Origin: JACDAE01 sp963717195
GTDB taxonomy: Bacteria > Chloroflexota > Ktedonobacteria > Ktedonobacterales > Ktedonobacteraceae
Reading direction: 5' to 3'
DNA length: 64,000 nt
Assembly (NCBI GenBank): GCA_963717195.1
Contig: CAVQVR010000010.1
Span: forward strand, 1 to 64,000
The first letter of the stretch is position 1, and each line of letters begins with the position of its first letter. The notes beneath the pieces were generated by a model. The model saw nothing but the letters and a program-made list of their open reading frames with translations, searched no databases and had not been told where the DNA came from. This document shows positions 60,486 to 64,000 of the stretch, in pieces. A program made the translations under genes and the position numbers.

Positions 60486-61597
60486 TCTGGTTGACATGGC
60501 GTCAATACCGTATCGAAATACTCTTATTAGTGATTGGATTGCTTCTTGTTACCGCCATTTTGCTCGTGACAGGCACACATATTGCATCATTTGCTCATTC
60601 TGTGGGTAATATAAGCTGTTCATCTGATAAATGTAATATTGCACGCCTAGACCTGCATGACTATAGTCAGGGAAGAGCCTTTGGCGATTCTACATTCTAT
60701 TCTCTCTTCCAGTATGTTCTTCTGGCTTTGCCGGCCATTATTGGCATGTTTTTTGGCGCACAGATAGTCGCACGCGAACTGGAACAGGGTACCTATCGCC
60801 TCATCTGGACGCAAAGCATTTCATGGTCCCGTTGGTTACTCATCAAAGTAGGTGGAATTGTTGCTTTACTCCTCTGTGCCACTATCATACTCTGTTGCTT
60901 GCTCCTCTGGTGGAAAACACCGGTCGTTCCTACATTGTATAGCCTCTGGGATTATACCAACTACGATATATGGAGCCTGCCCGCAATTGCCTATACACTC
61001 TTCGCGTTTACCCTGGGTGTCTGTATGGGAACAATCGTGAGGAAAGCGGTTCCTGCGATGGCTCTTACCTTAGTGATTTTTGTAATCGTGCGTGTTCTTA
61101 TAGAAGTCTTCTGGCGCCCTTACTTTTTACCCCCGTTAATATCCTTGACACCCTTTAACAGTGGGCAGAATGCTCCACAAACTGCCATGCAGATTGGCTA
61201 CCTAACGTTCGTAGACAGGCAAGGAAACACGGTTGATCCGGACAATGGAGTTGGACCTTGCAAAAGCCCTGCTTTGGGTTTGCACAAAAACAATACATCC
61301 AGCGCTTCTTTGCCATTGAATATGGCACTCTCTCTCATGAACATAAACAAGCCTCTCAAGATAGCATCCGCATCCGCAGGTCCTGGTGGTAGCATTGGTA
61401 ATCAGCCTCCAACACCTGAGGAAAAGGCATACACCCAATGCACAATAGCACATGGTTATCAGGCTAGATACTTGTATCAGCCTGGCGATCGTTTCTTGCT
61501 CTTCCAGGAAATAGAGAGTGGTATCTATGTGCTTATGTCTGCTCTGTTGGTCGCATTAACGTTCTGGTGGACAAAATATCGAATTATCGGGAAGTAG
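60482..61597 (+). CDS. ABC-2 type transporter permease
   Basis: 371 residues from ATG 60482, which overlaps the ATPase stop by 4 bp; open frame further upstream lies inside the ATPase gene and is not used. About six membrane helices, with a first helix (ILLLVIGLLLVTAILLVTG), a 50-residue outside loop, GAQIVARELEQGTYRLIWTQS (coupling region) and a large second outside loop. Forms the export complex with the 59583 protein; substrate not shown. Confidence 0.87.
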   Translation: MIWLTWRQYRIEILLLVIGLLLVTAILLVTGTHIASFAHSVGNISCSSDKCNIARLDLHDYSQGRAFGDSTFYSLFQYVLLALPAIIGMFFGAQIVARELEQGTYRLIWTQSISWSRWLLIKVGGIVALLLCATIILCCLLLWWKTPVVPTLYSLWDYTNYDIWSLPAIAYTLFAFTLGVCMGTIVRKAVPAMALTLVIFVIVRVLIEVFWRPYFLPPLISLTPFNSGQNAPQTAMQIGYLTFVDRQGNTVDPDNGVGPCKSPALGLHKNNTSSASLPLNMALSLMNINKPLKIASASAGPGGSIGNQPPTPEEKAYTQCTIAHGYQARYLYQPGDRFLLFQEIESGIYVLMSALLVALTFWWTKYRIIGK

Positions 61598-62033
61598 GGA
61601 GGGATCAATCCTATTATAGAGAGCCAGCAAAGCGAAGAGAGAGAACAACCAAAAAGGAAAAGAAGCTGGCGAATCCACAGCAAGGCTGTTCCAGATGCAC
61701 AATCGAGATATGGATCAGAGAGAAAAACTCACCCAACATCTTTTTTGCGAAGAGCGAGAAGAACGCGGCGTACCGTTTCGTGAGAAACTCCATAATCGCT
61801 GGCAACCTGACGCAGTGGTTCCTGGTTCTCCAGAACACGACGTTGCACGGTGGGCCACTCAGTAGGAGGAATACCATGTTTTGGTTTAGCTGGACCAGGC
61901 CGTCGTGTTGTAATAAGAGGAAGTGCAGTATTTCCATTGGTATGAAGTTGAGTGAGAACCTGTTGAAGCTTCTGGGAGAGGTAACTTGAAGGGGAAATGA
62001 AGTGGATCAACACAGGTGAGAGAGAAGCCGATG

Positions 62034-62066
62034 CCCGTCGGTTCCGGTCGGTTCCGGTCGGTTCCG
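62034..62066. repeat. tRNA-Asp 3'-end-like repeat with tandem 10-mers
   Basis: CCCGTCGGTTCCG (62034-62046) matches 13 bases of the att repeat. GTCGGTTCCG then occurs three times in tandem (62037, 62047, 62057). Confidence 0.6.
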
Positions 62067-62070
62067 CGAT

Positions 62071-62110
62071 CAGACCCGCAACAGAATTGCTGTTGTGGGT
62101 CTGTTTCTTT
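62071..62110 (+). terminator. Intrinsic terminator
   Basis: CAGACCCGCAACAG (62071-62084) pairs with CTGTTGTGGGTCTG (62090-62103), followed by TTTCTTT. Confidence 0.65.
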
Positions 62111-62249
62111 CTCCTCTCCTGAATCTGCCACGGTCGATTGCGCTCCTCTCCAGAAGAGTCAACTCCAAGCTCCCTATAGTTCAGGGGCGACAACTCCATC
62201 TACATCGTCTCTGAAGCGATGAATCCTCCTTCTTTTCTGGCACTCTTTC

Positions 62250-63572
62250 AAAACGGGGCAATTCCAGTTTCCTGAAATCTATTTTGAAGCTGATGGAAGG
62301 TCACGCACCAATCCAGGTTTTACTGCTGTACTTGGAAATCCACCCTGGGATATTGTAAAGCCCAATTCGCGTGAGTTCTTCACCTCCTATGATCCAGGCT
62401 TCCGTGAGTTGGAGCGTGTGCAAGCAGATGAGCGCCAGGAAGCACTACTCAAAGAGCCTGATATTTCTGCAGAGTGGGATAACCATGTGCGTAATCTGGA
62501 TGGAGAGGTAAGCTATACACGCCTGAGTGATCTCTATCCTTACCAGAGCGATGTAATAGATGGTAAGCAGACGGGTGGAGATGCCAACACATACAAACTC
62601 TTTCTTGAGCGAGCATACAATTTGCTGTCACAAGGAGGCAATTGCGGTATCATAGTTCCCTCTGGTCTCTATACTGACCAGGGTTGTACAGGACTACGTA
62701 AGCTGTTCTTGAAACGTGCGCAAATTAGCTATCTCTATTGCTTCGAGAATAGACGTGGCATATTTCCTATTGATAGCCGTTTCAAATTCGTCCTTTTTGG
62801 TATACGTAAGACTGCGACCGAAGACATGTTTGATGCCGCTTTCATGTTGCATGATATGGGAGTCTTGTCTGCGCCACAAGACTACTCTATCACCATCCTA
62901 TCTAAGTTGATCGAACGTTTCTCACCTGATACCGTCTCAATTATGGAGTTTCGTTCACAGCAGGATGTAGATATCGTTGCACAGATTTATGGGAACTGGC
63001 CTCCGCTCGGAGAGGCAATACTAAGTGATTGGTCTATTGCTCTTACCCGTGAGTTTGACATGACAAATGCTAGAGGGCTTTTCAATACTGAGCATAATGG
63101 TTGACCCCTCTACGAAGGGAAACTGATCCATCAGTACACACATCGCTTCAGTGAACCTCGGTACTGGGTAGAGCCTGAGAAGGGAAGTCAAGAACTTGCT
63201 CGTATGGAGATTCATCGCGTTGAGGAAGCACTAGATACATTCGCTCTTGAGCATTCTCTTATACGCAAGGTTGCCACTCGTAGGGAACGTGTGAAAAATT
63301 TGCTGAAATCGCAGGGTCGTGGTCCTTTGACTGCTGATGATGTAATGATTGCGCCCGATGCTCCACGTCTAGCATTTCGTAGAATAGCAAGAAGTACAGA
63401 TTTTAGGACACTTATCTGTGCCATTATACCTCCACAGGTATTTGCAGGAAACACAGTAATATTTCATAAACCGTGGTATTTTAGCGCTCAAAAAGCTCTT
63501 GAACAATTACATGATATTCGAAATTGCTATGAATCAGCTTTACTTGCTCCTGTGTTGGCATATCTCTTATGA
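62250..63572 (+). pseudogene. Type IIG (Eco57I-like) restriction-modification or BREX PglX-like methyltransferase, remnant
   Basis: Coding begins mid-protein with QFQFPEIYFEADG and VLGNPPWDIVKPNS, the N6-adenine methylase motif IV (NPPW). It then has NLLSQGGNCGIIVPSGLYTDQG and IFPIDSRFKF. TGA at 63102-63104 replaces a Trp (EHNG-W-PLYEGKLIHQYTHR), and the same frame continues to 63572. The N-terminal nuclease/AdoMet part and the C-terminal specificity part are absent. A dead fragment of a protein that would have been over 1,000 residues. Confidence 0.78.
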
Positions 63573-63641
63573 CAAATATGAAGAAGCTTTTACTGCTTAT
63601 CGGAAAGCGAGTGAATGTTTTGACAGTGAACCATCCTAGTA

Positions 63642-63939
63642 GGCCCGGCGCTCCGTAAGCTGTCATGGGGCGCAAAGTAGCAAACATTCTTCGCTCTACC
63701 AGGTCCTCTCTGGTATTTCGAGCAAGGAGTCTTGATAGATGAGTGCCGAATTGCCGAAGAGAAACGGAACAATCGCCATTTTTGACCGAATGAGAGGCTG
63801 AATAATCGACTTTTGAGCTTTTTGTAAAGGTGCGAGTTCCGACTCCCCTGCATCCGGAACTCGCAATGAGCAATTATACAGTTTATGCATGCAGTAACCA
63901 CTCCCTTGCCCTTCATGACAGCTTACGGAGCGCCGGGCC
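63642..63939. repeat. 298-bp MITE with 26-bp perfect terminal inverted repeats
   Basis: GGCCCGGCGCTCCGTAAGCT at the left end (63642-63667) and its inverse at 63914-63939, 26 of 26 matched. No convincing gene inside. Flanks do not show a clear target duplication. Confidence 0.75.
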
Positions 63940-64000
63940 AAATTGAAGGGGAAAGAGAAAGGTCGCAGCTCGCTTCCAGACAGTGACTAGCGCGTTTCGA

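Larger units (their letters stand above)
61729..62199 (-). pseudogene. C-terminal HTH tail of a serine recombinase-like gene, fragment
   Basis: Only the last 60 codons look real: TEWPTVQRRVLENQEPLRQVASDYGVSHETVRRVLL is an HTH of the same sort as the C-terminal repeats of the recombinase at 27512. The first half of the frame covers the att-like repeat and terminator and is not protein-like. Together with the att-like repeat it suggests a decayed second element. Confidence 0.5.

Noticed and set aside
62037..62066. Tandem GTCGGTTCCG repeats considered as CRISPR
   Set aside because: Units of 10 bp without spacers; better explained as att-like or tandem slippage.

Overview
The window looks like chromosome from a Ktedonobacteria-type Chloroflexota (a mycelial, repeat-rich, large-genome bacterium). 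This is inferred from the gene content: a free-standing ftsZ with a long N-terminal extension, Ser/Thr kinase-WD40 fusions in tandem, a CHAT-NTPase-TPR conflict protein, KGG stress repeats, and many palindromic dispersed repeats. No rRNA is present to prove the assignment.

Layout. 1-27.4 kb is mainly host chromosome: a frameshifted TetR gene beside an SDR gene with shared operators; a broken CHAT-NB-ARC-TPR gene with a small partner; HAD hydrolase, response regulator, ftsZ, KGG protein, larB, mutM (frameshifted), mrp, GrpB-like protein and an acyl-CoA synthetase; a fluoride riboswitch with terminator ahead of a small Cys-rich gene; a CRP/FNR regulator; a prenyl-phosphate sugar cluster (UbiA, flippase remnant, dolichol-phosphate-mannose synthase type); a secreted GH5 mannanase-like enzyme; and a NYN nuclease. 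Several hairpin or MITE-like repeats lie between genes, one of them nested three deep.

27.4-49.6 kb is an integrated element in the 3' end of a tRNA-Asp gene, bounded by a 16-bp direct repeat. A large serine recombinase lies next to the tRNA. About 30 mostly small, often overlapping minus-strand genes follow, apparently driven by one consensus promoter near 45.27 kb. They include a HUH rolling-circle Rep, an AEP primase with a CHC2 zinc finger, C5 and D12 DNA methyltransferases, a possible Mom-like protein, NUDIX, a deoxyribosyltransferase-like protein, phage Gp37/Gp68 and a wall hydrolase. The plus-strand end carries an excisionase-like gene, an XRE-NACHT NTPase and an HD nucleotidase. The C5 methyltransferase sits inside its own 900-bp transposon-like unit, with 26-bp perfect inverted repeats and an 8-bp target duplication.

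49.6-64 kb holds a 66-bp perfect palindrome, three tandem kinase-WD40 genes (the middle one a pseudokinase), decayed insertion sequences, a GntR-ABC transporter operon, and a scar with another tRNA-Asp-like repeat, a recombinase-tail fragment, a dead type IIG restriction-modification gene and a MITE.

Many genes are interrupted by single-base frame changes. Some may be sequencing errors rather than biology, so reads should be checked first.
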